Source: an uncultured Pelagibacteraceae bacterium
GTDB taxonomy: Bacteria > Pseudomonadota > Alphaproteobacteria > Pelagibacterales > Pelagibacteraceae
Assembly (NCBI GenBank): GCA_902598425.1
Contig: CACKBK010000001.1
Location: 46,229 to 110,228, forward strand
Direction: 5' to 3'
Length of the DNA stretch: 64,000 nt
Part shown: one piece after another, positions 25,622-34,168 of the stretch
Position numbering within the stretch: the stretch's first letter is position 1
Layout of the letters: the number at the start of each line of letters is the position of its first letter
Position numbers and translations under genes: made by a program
Notes under the pieces: model-generated
Database searches by the model: none
What the model was told of the DNA's origin: nothing
Seen by the model: only the letters and a program-made list of their open reading frames with translations

Positions 25622-27023
25622 TTGAATTATTATATAATATTTGATTTTTCAAAGTATCAATATTGGCACACAGCTCAGTGTCATTTTTTTTTAGATTTTC
25701 AATTGTTTTAATTGAGTGAATGACAGTTGTATGATCTCTATTAGAAAACTCTCTGCCAATTTCGGGTAGAGATTTTGAGGTAAGTATTTTTGTTAAATAA
25801 ATAGCTGTTTGTCTTGGTCTTACAAGATATCTTGATCTTCTAGAGGATAACATTTCATTTTTTGATATTTTAAAAAATTTACAAACTAATGATTGGATCA
25901 TATCCACTGATACTTTATTTTCAGGTAAATTTAATAGATCCTTAAGAATAATTTTAGTTTCAGATAGATTAGGAGTTTTGTTATAAATTCTGGAAAATGA
26001 AACTACGCGATTTAAAGCTCCTACTAACTCCCTAATACTATTTTTAATCTCTGAACTAATAAATTTTTGTATTTCTTCAGAAATATTTATCTGGTCAGAG
26101 TAATATTTTTTTAATTCTTCTGACTTGACCTGAACAATCTTGTATCTCAACTCAAAATCAGGCTGCTGAATATCTATTACTAAACCTCCAGAAAATCTGG
26201 ATTTAATCCGTTCTTGAATTTTATAAAGTTTATTAGGAGGTCTATCACCAGAAATAATGATTTGAGAACCTTTTTCTAATAAAGAGTTAAAAGTGTGAAA
26301 AAACTCCTCCTGTAAGGTTTCTTTTCCATTCATAAATTGAATATCATCAATTAAAAAAACATCCGCATTACGAAAATATTCTTTAAATTTAACCATATCG
26401 TTTGATTTTATAGATTTTACGAATTGATACATAAATCTCTCTGCAGAAATAAACATGACTTTTTGAGTATCTTTTAAAGATAATCCAATAGAATTGAGTA
26501 AATGTGTTTTGCCCATTCCAACCCCACCATAAATGTATAACGGATTATAATGAGATGTTTTTTCTGAAACTTTTTTTGAGGCTTCAAAAGCGATTTTATT
26601 GCTAGAACCTATTATAAAGTTATCAAAATTTTTATTTGGATCTATTCTATTATACTGAAAAAAGAAGTCTTTTATAAAAGATACTTTATTATTTGGTGAA
26701 ACTGCTTTTTTCTCATTTTTATTTTCATAATTTTTTTCGTCAGTATTATTATCAACCACGGAGATTTCTATTCTTCCGATTTCTCTCTTATGCGACTTTA
26801 CTATTTGTAATATTTGATCAAGATATCTGGATGTGATCCAATCTCTTAAAAATCGAGTTGAAACATTTAATAAAATATAATTACTAAACTCTCCTGAGAA
26901 GTTTATTTTTCTTAACCAACTGTCAAATATATCTTTACCAAATTTATTTTTCATTTCGAGCTGGATCTTTTCCCAGTCGATTTTTTGAATTTCGTTTTTA
27001 TTTAAAGTATTTTTATTTTCCAT
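25605..27023 (-). CDS. dnaA: Chromosomal replication initiator DnaA
   Basis: The AAA+ initiator that binds DnaA boxes and opens the origin. The 472-residue protein has domain I (~15-95), a charged linker rich in Asn/Lys/Glu, then an AAA+ module. Walker A is YGGVGMGKTHLLNSIG and Walker B is VFLIDDIQFMNGKE. The C-terminal DNA-binding domain carries the signature NRDHTTVIHSI. It overlaps dnaN downstream. A 13-base palindrome lies 10 bases before its start. There is no recognisable Shine-Dalgarno sequence. Confidence 0.97.
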   Translation of the reverse strand: MENKNTLNKNEIQKIDWEKIQLEMKNKFGKDIFDSWLRKINFSGEFSNYILLNVSTRFLRDWITSRYLDQILQIVKSHKREIGRIEISVVDNNTDEKNYENKNEKKAVSPNNKVSFIKDFFFQYNRIDPNKNFDNFIIGSSNKIAFEASKKVSEKTSHYNPLYIYGGVGMGKTHLLNSIGLSLKDTQKVMFISAERFMYQFVKSIKSNDMVKFKEYFRNADVFLIDDIQFMNGKETLQEEFFHTFNSLLEKGSQIIISGDRPPNKLYKIQERIKSRFSGGLVIDIQQPDFELRYKIVQVKSEELKKYYSDQINISEEIQKFISSEIKNSIRELVGALNRVVSFSRIYNKTPNLSETKIILKDLLNLPENKVSVDMIQSLVCKFFKISKNEMLSSRRSRYLVRPRQTAIYLTKILTSKSLPEIGREFSNRDHTTVIHSIKTIENLKKNDTELCANIDTLKNQILYNNSNEVQR

Positions 27024-27307
27024 GAAATGTTAAGTGAAATTCACTAAAGACCTTTTGAAAAAATTTATCAAGAAATATTTTAAATTTTATAAAAAAAAAT
27101 AAAATCTCCGAGTGTATTTTTAATTTTAAAATTAAATTAAAAATAGAAAAAATTTATTTAAACTCTTAGGCGAAGTTAATTTTTAAATATATTTTTTTTT
27201 ATAAATGAAAATTTAAAAAAAATTACAAGATCTAGTTAATTTTAAAAAATGATATCTTTTATTTAGTGCAAATCTTAAGTTGCAGCGAAATAACAATCGC
27301 GAGTTGA
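27024..27307 (-). promoter_or_regulatory. Intergenic region rpsT-dnaA (284 bases), very AT-rich
   Basis: This region should hold the dnaA promoter. It is extremely AT-rich with long A and T runs. A TGCAA/TTGCA inverted repeat lies at 27267-27284, and a palindrome AGTGAAATTCACT is at 27033-27045. I looked for DnaA boxes (TTATCCACA-like) and found only a 7/9 match, TTATCAAGA near 27066. There is no cluster, so an origin is not supported. Confidence 0.45.
27033..27045. promoter_or_regulatory. Palindrome immediately before dnaA
   Basis: AGTGAAATTCACT is a perfect six-pair inverted repeat around one base, ending 10 bases from the dnaA ATG where a ribosome binding site would be expected. It could be a regulator site or an RNA hairpin that limits DnaA translation. 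Confidence 0.4.
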
Positions 27308-27568
27308 TTAAAGAGAATTAATTTTTTTGGTTAGTCTTGACAGGTTTCTTGAGGCATTTCCTTTTTTAATTACCCCTGTCTTAGCAATTTTCATCAATTC
27401 TGAGTTTAGTTTAGGCAAATAAGATAGAGCATCTTTTTTGTTTTTTTTCTCAATAAGAATATTCATTTTTTTTATCGCATTTTTAAATCTACTCTTACGA
27501 GACTTATTAATAAGAGTTTCTCTTGAATTTTTTCTTATGGTTTTAATTGCAGATTTTGTATTTGCCAT
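27308..27568 (-). CDS. rpsT: 30S ribosomal protein S20
   Basis: S20 binds 16S rRNA early in 30S assembly. The 86-residue basic protein begins MANTKSAIKTIRKNSRETL and ends with RNLSRLTKKINSL, the typical S20 termini. It lies between mutM and dnaA on the minus strand. A GAGA/TCTC inverted repeat (GGAGATATAACTTCTC) lies just upstream of its start. S20 autoregulates in E. coli, but no equivalent can be proven here. Confidence 0.96.
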   Translation of the reverse strand: MANTKSAIKTIRKNSRETLINKSRKSRFKNAIKKMNILIEKKNKKDALSYLPKLNSELMKIAKTGVIKKGNASRNLSRLTKKINSL

Positions 27569-27616
27569 TTTGCAGGAGATATAACTTCTCTAAGGTTTAT
27601 GGTCAACCAATTAATT

Positions 27617-28483
27617 TCAAATTTTTTGACAAATATTGCAATAAAAACTTGATCTATTTGAAATCACTTTTTTTTTTATAATTCCATCACATTTTTTTGA
27701 AAGGCAATGCATTCCCTCTCTATCGTAAACTTGGAAATACTTTTGAAATGATCCTATTTTTCCATTTGAATTTTTAAAATTTTGAATTGAAGATCCTCCT
27801 TTTTTAATCGCTTTTTTTAGTACTTTTTTGGAAAAAAAAATGATTTTTTTATAGTCACGCAGATTTAATTTTGCAGATTTTCTTTCAGGATTTATTTTAG
27901 CCAAAAATAAAATTTCACTAGCGTAAATATTTCCAATTCCTGAGACAAATTTTTGATCAAGAAGATAATTTTTAATATTTTTACTTTTATTGCTTAATTT
28001 TTTTTTTAAATATGTTTGATTAAATTTTTTATTGAATGGTTCAGGCCCATAATTTGATATGAACTCATCTAATTTATACTTACTTTTAAGTAATAAAAAA
28101 TAACCAAATCGTCTGGGGTCGTTATAAATTATTTTAAATTTATCAAATGAAATATGAATGTGATTATGTTTTTCTGGCAAATTTGGTGATTGATAAAAAC
28201 TTAGATTGGTAAGAAATTTTTGCTTATTTTTATCAACAACATGTAAAGTTCCTGACATGCCTAGATGAATTAACCAATAATAACTATTATCTAATTTAAT
28301 TATTAAGTACTTAGAAAATCTAGATATATTCTCTACTACAGAATTTTTAACTATATTTGAAAAATTGTGATCCAATTTAAATCTTAAATTTCTATTTTTT
28401 ATAATAATTTTTTTAACCTTTTTATGCCTGATCTTTTTTGACAGGGACTGTTTGACTATTTCTACTTCTGGCAATTCTGGCAT
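27617..28483 (-). CDS. mutM: Formamidopyrimidine-DNA glycosylase
   Basis: MutM/Fpg removes oxidised purines (8-oxoguanine, FapyG) and nicks abasic sites. The mature N-terminal Pro2-Glu3 active site is in MPELPEVEIVKQSL. The helix-two-turn-helix part includes LLDQKFVSGIGNIYASEILF (~175-195). The C-terminal zinc finger has CLSKKCDGII followed by SFYCNICQK, four cysteines. The 288 residues are normal. It is divergent from ubiE across only 39 bases. Confidence 0.95.
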   Translation of the reverse strand: MPELPEVEIVKQSLSKKIRHKKVKKIIIKNRNLRFKLDHNFSNIVKNSVVENISRFSKYLIIKLDNSYYWLIHLGMSGTLHVVDKNKQKFLTNLSFYQSPNLPEKHNHIHISFDKFKIIYNDPRRFGYFLLLKSKYKLDEFISNYGPEPFNKKFNQTYLKKKLSNKSKNIKNYLLDQKFVSGIGNIYASEILFLAKINPERKSAKLNLRDYKKIIFFSKKVLKKAIKKGGSSIQNFKNSNGKIGSFQKYFQVYDREGMHCLSKKCDGIIKKKVISNRSSFYCNICQKI

Positions 28484-28522
28484 TTATTACTATATTATTA
28501 TTTATAAAAATAAATAAATACA

Positions 28523-29227
28523 ATGAAACAATTTTTACAAAACCAAAAAAATCTAGTCCAAAATGTCTTTAATGATGTTTACGATAAATATGATCTCATG
28601 AACGATTTTATGTCATTAGGGATACATAGACTTTGGAAAAAGGATTTAATAATGATGATGTCACCTTATACTAATAAAAAATTGATTGATGTAGGATGTG
28701 GGACTGGTGATATCGGGAAATTATTTTTAAATACAGTTAAATTTAAAGGCAGTGTTTATAATGTTGACCCTAACAAAAAAATGTTAGACCAAGGGAAGAA
28801 AAGATTTAAAAATGTAGATAATATTTCTTGGCACATAGGAAACGCTGAAAATTTAAAATTCAAGTCCAATTTTTTTGATTATTACACAATAAGTTTCGGC
28901 CTTAGAAATACAAAAGATATAGGCAAATCTTTAAAAGAGGCATATAGAGTTTTAAAGCCTGGGGGACGTTTCTTATGTTTGGAATTCTCAAAAATATCGA
29001 ATTCTAACTTAAATTTCTTGTATAAGAATTATTCAAAAATAATTCCAAAAGTTGGGAAGTTTATAGTAGGCAAAAGTGAGCCTTATGAATATCTTATAAA
29101 AAGTATAGATAAATTCATAAATCAAAATCAGCTTGTTGAGTTAATGAATAAAAATGGTTTTGAAAATTGTAAATATAGAGATTTAAGTGGTGGAATAGTG
29201 TCTATTCATTCAGGCTGGAAGGTTTAA
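28523..29227 (+). CDS. ubiE: Ubiquinone/menaquinone C-methyltransferase UbiE
   Basis: A SAM-dependent C-methyltransferase in ubiquinone synthesis. The 234-residue protein has the UbiE signature VFNDVYDKYDLMNDFMSLG (~15-33). The SAM motif I is LIDVGCGTGDIGKLF (~57) and the second signature is YRVLKPGGRFLCLEFS. Its stop shares its last base with the ubiB start, so the two ubiquinone genes are translationally coupled. Confidence 0.95.
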   Translation: MKQFLQNQKNLVQNVFNDVYDKYDLMNDFMSLGIHRLWKKDLIMMMSPYTNKKLIDVGCGTGDIGKLFLNTVKFKGSVYNVDPNKKMLDQGKKRFKNVDNISWHIGNAENLKFKSNFFDYYTISFGLRNTKDIGKSLKEAYRVLKPGGRFLCLEFSKISNSNLNFLYKNYSKIIPKVGKFIVGKSEPYEYLIKSIDKFINQNQLVELMNKNGFENCKYRDLSGGIVSIHSGWKV

Positions 29228-30795
29228 TGTTAAAAAAGATTTTTATTCTATTTAAAATTGCAAGAAAGTTAGCACTATCTGATGCTATTAAAGTAATATC
29301 TAAAATTCATAAACCTCCTGTTGTAGTACAAATTTTAGTAAATATTTTTTCTTTTAGTCTTACTAAAAAAGATTATGAGCTTAAAAATTTGGACGATGAG
29401 GAAAAACTATGTAAGTCCATAGAGGGAATGGGAACAACATTTATTAAATTAGGTCAGTTCCTAGCAACCAGACCGGATATAATTGGGGAAAAGCTATCTA
29501 GACAACTTGAAAAATTACAGGACAGAGTCCCACCTTTTTCTAATGACGAAGCAAAAGATATTTTAAAAGATGAGCTTGGAGAAGAGGTGTATAACTCAAT
29601 TTTAAATTTTAGTGAGCCGATCGCAGCAGCATCAATAGCGCAAGTACACAAAGCGCAATTTAATGATGATGGAACAATAAAAGATATAGCGATTAAAATT
29701 CTAAGACCAGATATTAAAAAGAAATTTAACGAAGAAATAGATGCCTTAATGCTTCTAGCTTACTTAATTGAAAATATAGCTACTAAAACTAGAAGATTAA
29801 AATTAATGGAGGTAGTTTTTTTATTAAAAGAAATTACTAATCATGAGATGGATTTAAGGTTTGAGGCAGCCGCGGCAAACGAATTTTCCGAAAATACAAC
29901 AAATGATGTTGGATTTTTTGTACCAAAAATTTATTGGAATTTTACAAGTGAAAAAGTGTTAACTTTAGACTGGGTTGAGGGGCAATCAATTCGTGAGAAA
30001 GATATTTTAATTGAAAAAGGCATTAATGTTAAAAATGTTGCAACAGATATTATTCAACACTTTTTAAGACACGCTGTTAGGGATGGTTTTTTTCATGCCG
30101 ATATGCATCAAGGAAATTTACTTATTGATAATAGTGGGAGAATTGTAACAATCGACTTTGGTATTATGGGTCGATTAGATAAGCTTAATAGAAAATTTTT
30201 AGCAGAAATTTTATACGGATTTATTTTAAGAGATTATAAAAAAGTTGCAGATGTTCATATAGTTGCTGGCCTAGTACCAAAAAACGTTAACGTAGATGAA
30301 CTCGCTCAAGCTCTTAGATCCATAGGAGAACCGATTTTTGGCCAATCAGTTAAAGATATTTCGGGAGGAAAATTACTTAAACAGTTATTTGACATTACTG
30401 AAAAATTTAACATGCAAACGCAACCCCAATTATTATTACTTCAAAAAACAATGGTTGTTGTTGAAGGAGTTGCAAGAAAATTAAACCCTGAAACAAATAT
30501 TTGGGAAACTTCAAAGCCTGTGCTTGAAAAATGGCTCAAAGAAACTAAGGATCCAATTTCAAATTTAACTGAGACCTTGAAAGACTCAACTGAAGTCCTC
30601 AAAAGATTGCCAGAGTTACCTCAAATAATGGATAAAGCAAATCAGGCTCTTACTTTTTTAGCTAGTGGACAAATACCTCAAAACTCAAATTCTTATTCGG
30701 CTCTTAAAGATAAAGAAATGGAAATGAAATCTTTTAGAAACCAAAGTATTATTGGATTATTATTGCTTGTATTTTTTGGTTACTTAGTATTTTAA
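29227..30795 (+). CDS. ubiB: UbiB-family atypical kinase/ATPase
   Basis: UbiB (ADCK-like) supports ubiquinone synthesis, probably extracting lipid intermediates by ATP hydrolysis. The 522-residue protein contains the family KxGQ motif in FIKLGQFLATRPDIIG (~75). The Ala-rich nucleotide loop is AAASIAQVHKAQF (~137). The catalytic HADMHQGNLLIDNSG and the metal-binding VTIDFGIMGRL (~300) follow. A hydrophobic membrane segment is at the C-terminus (SIIGLLLLVFFGYLVF). It follows ubiE directly and precedes coaBC by 7 bases. Confidence 0.94.
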   Translation: MLKKIFILFKIARKLALSDAIKVISKIHKPPVVVQILVNIFSFSLTKKDYELKNLDDEEKLCKSIEGMGTTFIKLGQFLATRPDIIGEKLSRQLEKLQDRVPPFSNDEAKDILKDELGEEVYNSILNFSEPIAAASIAQVHKAQFNDDGTIKDIAIKILRPDIKKKFNEEIDALMLLAYLIENIATKTRRLKLMEVVFLLKEITNHEMDLRFEAAAANEFSENTTNDVGFFVPKIYWNFTSEKVLTLDWVEGQSIREKDILIEKGINVKNVATDIIQHFLRHAVRDGFFHADMHQGNLLIDNSGRIVTIDFGIMGRLDKLNRKFLAEILYGFILRDYKKVADVHIVAGLVPKNVNVDELAQALRSIGEPIFGQSVKDISGGKLLKQLFDITEKFNMQTQPQLLLLQKTMVVVEGVARKLNPETNIWETSKPVLEKWLKETKDPISNLTETLKDSTEVLKRLPELPQIMDKANQALTFLASGQIPQNSNSYSALKDKEMEMKSFRNQSIIGLLLLVFFGYLVF

Positions 30796-30802
30796 TTTCA
30801 CA

Positions 30803-32002
30803 ATGAATTTTTTAGATAGAAAAAAAATATTACTTATTATCTGTGGTGGTATTGCTGCTTATAAAGCTTTAGATGTAATAAGATTAATAAAAAAAAATGG
30901 TGCACAGGTAAAAACCATACTTACGGAAAATGCTAAAAAATTCGTGACACCATTATCCGTTGTCTCTCTTTCTCAAGAAAAGGTTTATACCCAACTTTTT
31001 GATCATGAGAATGAAGCAGAAATGGATCATATATCACTTTCTAGATGGGCTGATTTGATATTAATTGCACCTGCTACAGCTAATACAATTTCAAAATTAA
31101 GTTACGGACTTGCGGATGATCTTGCTACAACTGTGACACTAGCATCAAATAAGAAAATTTTTTTAGCGCCTGCAATGAATGTAAGAATGTGGGAACATAA
31201 ATCCAATAAAGATAATATTCAAAAGTTAAAAACTTTTGGTTATGAAATGATTGGACCAAATATTGGTGATATGGCTTGTGGAGAATACGGCGAAGGTAAA
31301 ATGTCAGAGCCAACTGAAATTCTTAATTACTTAAATCAGTATTTCAAAAAATTGAATAATGTTAATAAAAAAAGGGCTATCGTAACTGCTGGTCCTACTC
31401 AGGAATTTATAGATCCTGTAAGATATATTACAAATAGATCAAGTGGCAAACAAGGCTTTGAAATAGCAAATTCTTTAAACAGAAACGGATTTGATACTAC
31501 ATTAATATCAGGACCTTCAAATCAAATAGCAGATCCTAATATTAAGTTAATAAAGGTAAAAACCGCAGAAGAAATGTATGAAGAAACATTAAATAATTTA
31601 CCTGCAGATGTAGCAGTATTTTCTGCAGCCGTTGGTGATTGGAAGATTAAAAACTATAATAAAAATAAGATTAAAAAAAAGGATAACCTTGTACTTAATT
31701 TAGAAAAAAATATTGATATTTTAAATAATGTATCAAATCATAATTCATTGAGACCAAAACTTGTAATTGGTTTTGCTGCTGAAACAATGAATTTAAAATT
31801 AAATGCAAAGAATAAATTAACAGAGAAAAACTGTGACTGGATAATAGCAAATGATATATCAAAGAAAGATATTGGCTTCGAGTCGGACGAAAACTCCGTT
31901 TCAATTTTCTATAAAAATCAAGACTTTGAGGAAATAAAAAAAACAAGTAAAAGTAATCTCGCTGACAAGATTGTGGAGAGAATTATAAATCACCTGAATT
32001 AA
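30803..32002 (+). CDS. coaBC: Bifunctional phosphopantothenoylcysteine synthetase/decarboxylase
   Basis: CoaBC makes 4'-phosphopantetheine from 4'-phosphopantothenate and cysteine on the way to CoA. The 399-residue protein has an FMN flavoprotein decarboxylase domain first. It starts KKILLIICGGIAAYKALDVI, with PAMNVRMWEHKSN as the substrate-recognition PXMNXXMW motif (~125), and MACGEYGEG gives the catalytic Cys. The second domain carries AIVTAGPTQEFIDPVRYITN (~193), and AAVGDWK follows. It is two bases from dut. Confidence 0.96.
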   Translation: MNFLDRKKILLIICGGIAAYKALDVIRLIKKNGAQVKTILTENAKKFVTPLSVVSLSQEKVYTQLFDHENEAEMDHISLSRWADLILIAPATANTISKLSYGLADDLATTVTLASNKKIFLAPAMNVRMWEHKSNKDNIQKLKTFGYEMIGPNIGDMACGEYGEGKMSEPTEILNYLNQYFKKLNNVNKKRAIVTAGPTQEFIDPVRYITNRSSGKQGFEIANSLNRNGFDTTLISGPSNQIADPNIKLIKVKTAEEMYEETLNNLPADVAVFSAAVGDWKIKNYNKNKIKKKDNLVLNLEKNIDILNNVSNHNSLRPKLVIGFAAETMNLKLNAKNKLTEKNCDWIIANDISKKDIGFESDENSVSIFYKNQDFEEIKKTSKSNLADKIVERIINHLN

Positions 32003-32004
32003 TT

Positions 32005-32442
32005 ATGATTAAAGTTTTAATTAAAAAACTTAGTCATAAAGCTCAAATACCAATCTATAAAACTGAAGGATCTTCAGGAATGGATTTGATGGCTCTTACA
32101 GAAGATAAAATTGTGATTAAGCCAAATAAATCTGCGTTAGTCCCAACTGGATTATCTGTAGCAATACCAGATGATACTGAAATTCAAATTAGGCCTAGAT
32201 CAGGTTTAGCAGCAAAATCTAGTATTTCAGTTCTCAATACGCCAGGAACAATAGACAGTGATTATAGGGGTGAGTTAAAGGTTATTTTATTTAACCATGG
32301 TGATAAAGAATTTATTATTAATAATGGTGACAGGATAGCTCAAATGGTTCTTGTTCCAATTTTAAAAGTCCAGTTTGAAGAGGTACAAGATCTACCTGAA
32401 ACAATCAGAGGTTCTGGAGGTTTTGGATCTACTGGAAAATGA
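32005..32442 (+). CDS. dut: dUTP diphosphatase
   Basis: Dut hydrolyses dUTP to dUMP, keeping uracil out of DNA. The 145-residue trimeric-type enzyme shows the ordered motifs SSGMDLMAL (I), PRSGLAAKSSISVLN (II, ~75), GTIDSDYRGELKVIL (III), GDRIAQMVLVP (IV) and the C-terminal RGSGGFGSTGK (V). All five are present. Its stop overlaps the ThiF/MoeB start by 4 bases. The coaBC-dut pairing is common in bacteria. Confidence 0.97.
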   Translation: MIKVLIKKLSHKAQIPIYKTEGSSGMDLMALTEDKIVIKPNKSALVPTGLSVAIPDDTEIQIRPRSGLAAKSSISVLNTPGTIDSDYRGELKVILFNHGDKEFIINNGDRIAQMVLVPILKVQFEEVQDLPETIRGSGGFGSTGK

Positions 32443-33188
32443 AAAAAAAATTCAATAAAAATTATTTAGAAAAATATTCAAGACAAATAGTTTTAAAAGA
32501 TATTGGTATCCTTGGCCAAAAAAAAATATCATTGTCTAAAATATTAATTGTTGGGCTTGGAGGATTAGGTTGCCCAGCTGTAGATTACTTGTGTCGAGCT
32601 GGAGTTGGACAGGTTGGGTTAGTAGATTTTGATAAAGTAAGCTTATCTAATATTCATCGTCAAGGAATGTATAATTCTCAAGATGTGGGGAAATTAAAAG
32701 TTGATGTTATCTATACAAAAATAAAAAAAATTGACCCTGATATTAAAATTATTAAACACAAAGCAAAAATTACTAACAAAAATTTTGATAAAATTGCTAA
32801 AAAGTATGATGTAATTATTGACGGGACTGATAATTTTAGAACAAAATTTCTATTAAATGAAGGTTCGTTAAAATTAAAAAAATTTTTTATATCTGGATCT
32901 ATCAGCAGATTTGATGGCCATATTTTTACATTTGATTTTAAGAATAAAAACGAACCTTGTTTAAAATGCTTCTACCAAGAACTACCTCCGGATGATGTAT
33001 TAAATTGTGAGTCTGATGGTATTTTAGGTCCTGTGGCTGGTGTTGTTGGAAATTTACAAGCAATTGAAGCCATAAAAAAAATCTGTCATGTAGGAAAAAA
33101 CTTAAGTTCAAATATTTTAATTTTGAACTTAAAAGATCTAAAATTTAGAAAAGTAAAATTTAAAAAGAAAAAAAATTGTATATGCTAA
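32439..33188 (+). CDS. ThiF/MoeB-family E1-like adenylyltransferase
   Basis: Enzymes of this family adenylate the C-terminal Gly-Gly of a ubiquitin-like sulfur carrier (ThiS or MoaD). The 249-residue protein has the nucleotide loop VGLGGLGCPAVDYLCRAGVG (~38-57) and the DFDKVSLSNIHRQ motif (~66-78), with IIDGTDNFRTKFLLNE mid-protein. Zinc cysteines are CLKC (~176-179) and, at the very C-terminus, Cys-Ile-Cys, where relatives have CxxC followed by a short tail. The protein appears clipped at that second site. The sulfur-carrier partner is not in the window, so thiamine and molybdopterin roles cannot be separated. Confidence 0.85.
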   Translation: MKKKFNKNYLEKYSRQIVLKDIGILGQKKISLSKILIVGLGGLGCPAVDYLCRAGVGQVGLVDFDKVSLSNIHRQGMYNSQDVGKLKVDVIYTKIKKIDPDIKIIKHKAKITNKNFDKIAKKYDVIIDGTDNFRTKFLLNEGSLKLKKFFISGSISRFDGHIFTFDFKNKNEPCLKCFYQELPPDDVLNCESDGILGPVAGVVGNLQAIEAIKKICHVGKNLSSNILILNLKDLKFRKVKFKKKKNCIC

Positions 33189-33625
33189 AAATTTTCTTAC
33201 TTATTATAATTTTTAACTTTCATATAAATGTTTTCGCACAAGAAAGTGATTACTTTTTAATGCTTAAGTATAATGAAGTAAATGTAAGGTATGGGCCAAG
33301 TAAAGATGATCAAATTAAGTTTGTTTACAAAAAAAAATATCTACCTTTAAAGGTTATTGATAAAAAAGAAAATTTTAGAAAAATTATTGATCATAAGAAT
33401 AATGGGGGGTGGATTCACATTTCTCAATTAAAGTCTCCAAAGTCTCTTGTGATTTTAGAGAATAAAGTTCTTTTTAAAAAAGATAGCTATTACTCAAAGC
33501 CATTAGTTAGAATTGAAAAGGGGGTGTTGGTCCTTGTTAAAAAGTGCAAACAAAATTGGTGTAAAGTAAAAACCAACAATTATACTGGTTGGTTAAATAC
33601 TAAAAATGTTTGGGGTATTAATTAG
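33182..33625 (+). CDS. Secreted bacterial SH3-domain protein
   Basis: The protein has an N-terminal signal peptide (MLKIFLLIIIFNFHINVFAQ) followed by two SH3-like segments. The first contains YNEVNVRYGPSKDDQIKFVY, the typical VNVRSGPS pattern, and the second contains WCKVKTNNYTGWLNTKNVWG. Such domains bind peptidoglycan or peptides in the periplasm. An ATG at 33176, two codons upstream, is also possible. The start overlaps the ThiF-like gene. It converges directly on the small cysteine-rich gene, with adjacent stops. Confidence 0.8.
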   Translation: MLKIFLLIIIFNFHINVFAQESDYFLMLKYNEVNVRYGPSKDDQIKFVYKKKYLPLKVIDKKENFRKIIDHKNNGGWIHISQLKSPKSLVILENKVLFKKDSYYSKPLVRIEKGVLVLVKKCKQNWCKVKTNNYTGWLNTKNVWGIN

Positions 33626-33805
33626 TTACTCTTGCTGTGAACAAACGTCTTTAATAACAGGTATATTCGCACAATCCCCACATTTTGTAACTTGAACAAT
33701 ACAACCATCATTTAAAACTTTCACATCAACTGTTCTATCACATTTAGAACATTTAGATGCGATTGTAAGTCCACATTTTTTACAATTATAGTTTTGTATA
33801 TCCAT
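33626..33805 (-). CDS. Small cysteine-rich (zinc-ribbon-like) protein, 59 residues
   Basis: This short minus-strand gene starts MDIQNYNCKKCGLTIASKCS and contains eight cysteines at residues 8, 11, 19, 22, 35, 42, 45 and 55. Three CxxC pairs (CKKC, CSKC, CGDC) suggest a metal-binding ribbon or rubredoxin-like fold. I do not recognise a named family. Upstream lie two Fur-box-like palindromes, 46 and 99 bases before the ATG, and no other gene can use them in this direction. That suggests iron-responsive expression. Its stop abuts the SH3 gene stop. Metal identity and role are not known. Confidence 0.7.
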   Translation of the reverse strand: MDIQNYNCKKCGLTIASKCSKCDRTVDVKVLNDGCIVQVTKCGDCANIPVIKDVCSQQE

Positions 33806-33850
33806 GAACTTAGAATAAAAATTAAAAAAGTTATTTCAACTTTTTTCTGT

Positions 33851-33869
33851 GATAATGATAATTGTTATC
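33851..33869. promoter_or_regulatory. Fur-box-like site 1
   Basis: GATAATGATAATTGTTATC matches the classical 19-base Fur box (GATAATGATAATCATTATC) at 17 of 19 positions. It lies 46 bases upstream of the small cysteine-rich gene and would overlap its promoter. A fur gene is in this window at 54517-54942. Confidence 0.75.
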
Positions 33870-33903
33870 AAAAAAAAATTTTTTATTAACAACTTTTTAA
33901 ACT

Positions 33904-33916
33904 AATGATAATCATT
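33904..33916. promoter_or_regulatory. Fur-box-like site 2
   Basis: AATGATAATCATT is a perfect inverted repeat around one base and equals the 13-base core of the Fur consensus. It is centred about 50 bases upstream of site 1. With flanks it matches 15 of 19 consensus bases. Confidence 0.65.
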
Positions 33917-33925
33917 CGCAAAAAA

Positions 33926-34168
33926 TTATTTTTTGGATTTACTCGCCCACCACTTGTCTAGAATAAAGTACCAGACCGAATTTGCTATTGGTTCAACTAT
34001 TGCATCTGTTAATGCAATCATAAACGTTACGTCCGCTACCAACATCAACACTGTTATTGCGATAGCAAAGTGTCCAATTGTATAGATAATAGTTCTAAGA
34101 ATTGAACCTTTGTTGTTTTCAAATATTTCTTTTGAGGCTCCGAATAGACCTTTAGTGATTTCCGTCAT
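33926..34168 (-). CDS. DUF2061-like small membrane protein
   Basis: An 80-residue protein with two hydrophobic helices. ILRTIIYTIGHFAIAITVLM and the second-half IALTDAIVEPIANSVWYFILD resemble DUF2061, whose members carry a conserved first helix and a Glu-containing second helix. No function is established for that family. Its start overlaps the AspH-like gene by 17 bases, so the two are translationally coupled. Its stop is 9 bases from the Fur-type site 2, which belongs to the next gene. Confidence 0.7.
   Translation of the reverse strand: MTEITKGLFGASKEIFENNKGSILRTIIYTIGHFAIAITVLMLVADVTFMIALTDAIVEPIANSVWYFILDKWWASKSKK

Noticed and set aside
27024..27307. Candidate replication origin upstream of dnaA
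   Set aside because: No cluster of DnaA boxes; one weak 7/9 match only. AT-richness alone is uninformative in this genome, and alphaproteobacterial origins are often away from dnaA.
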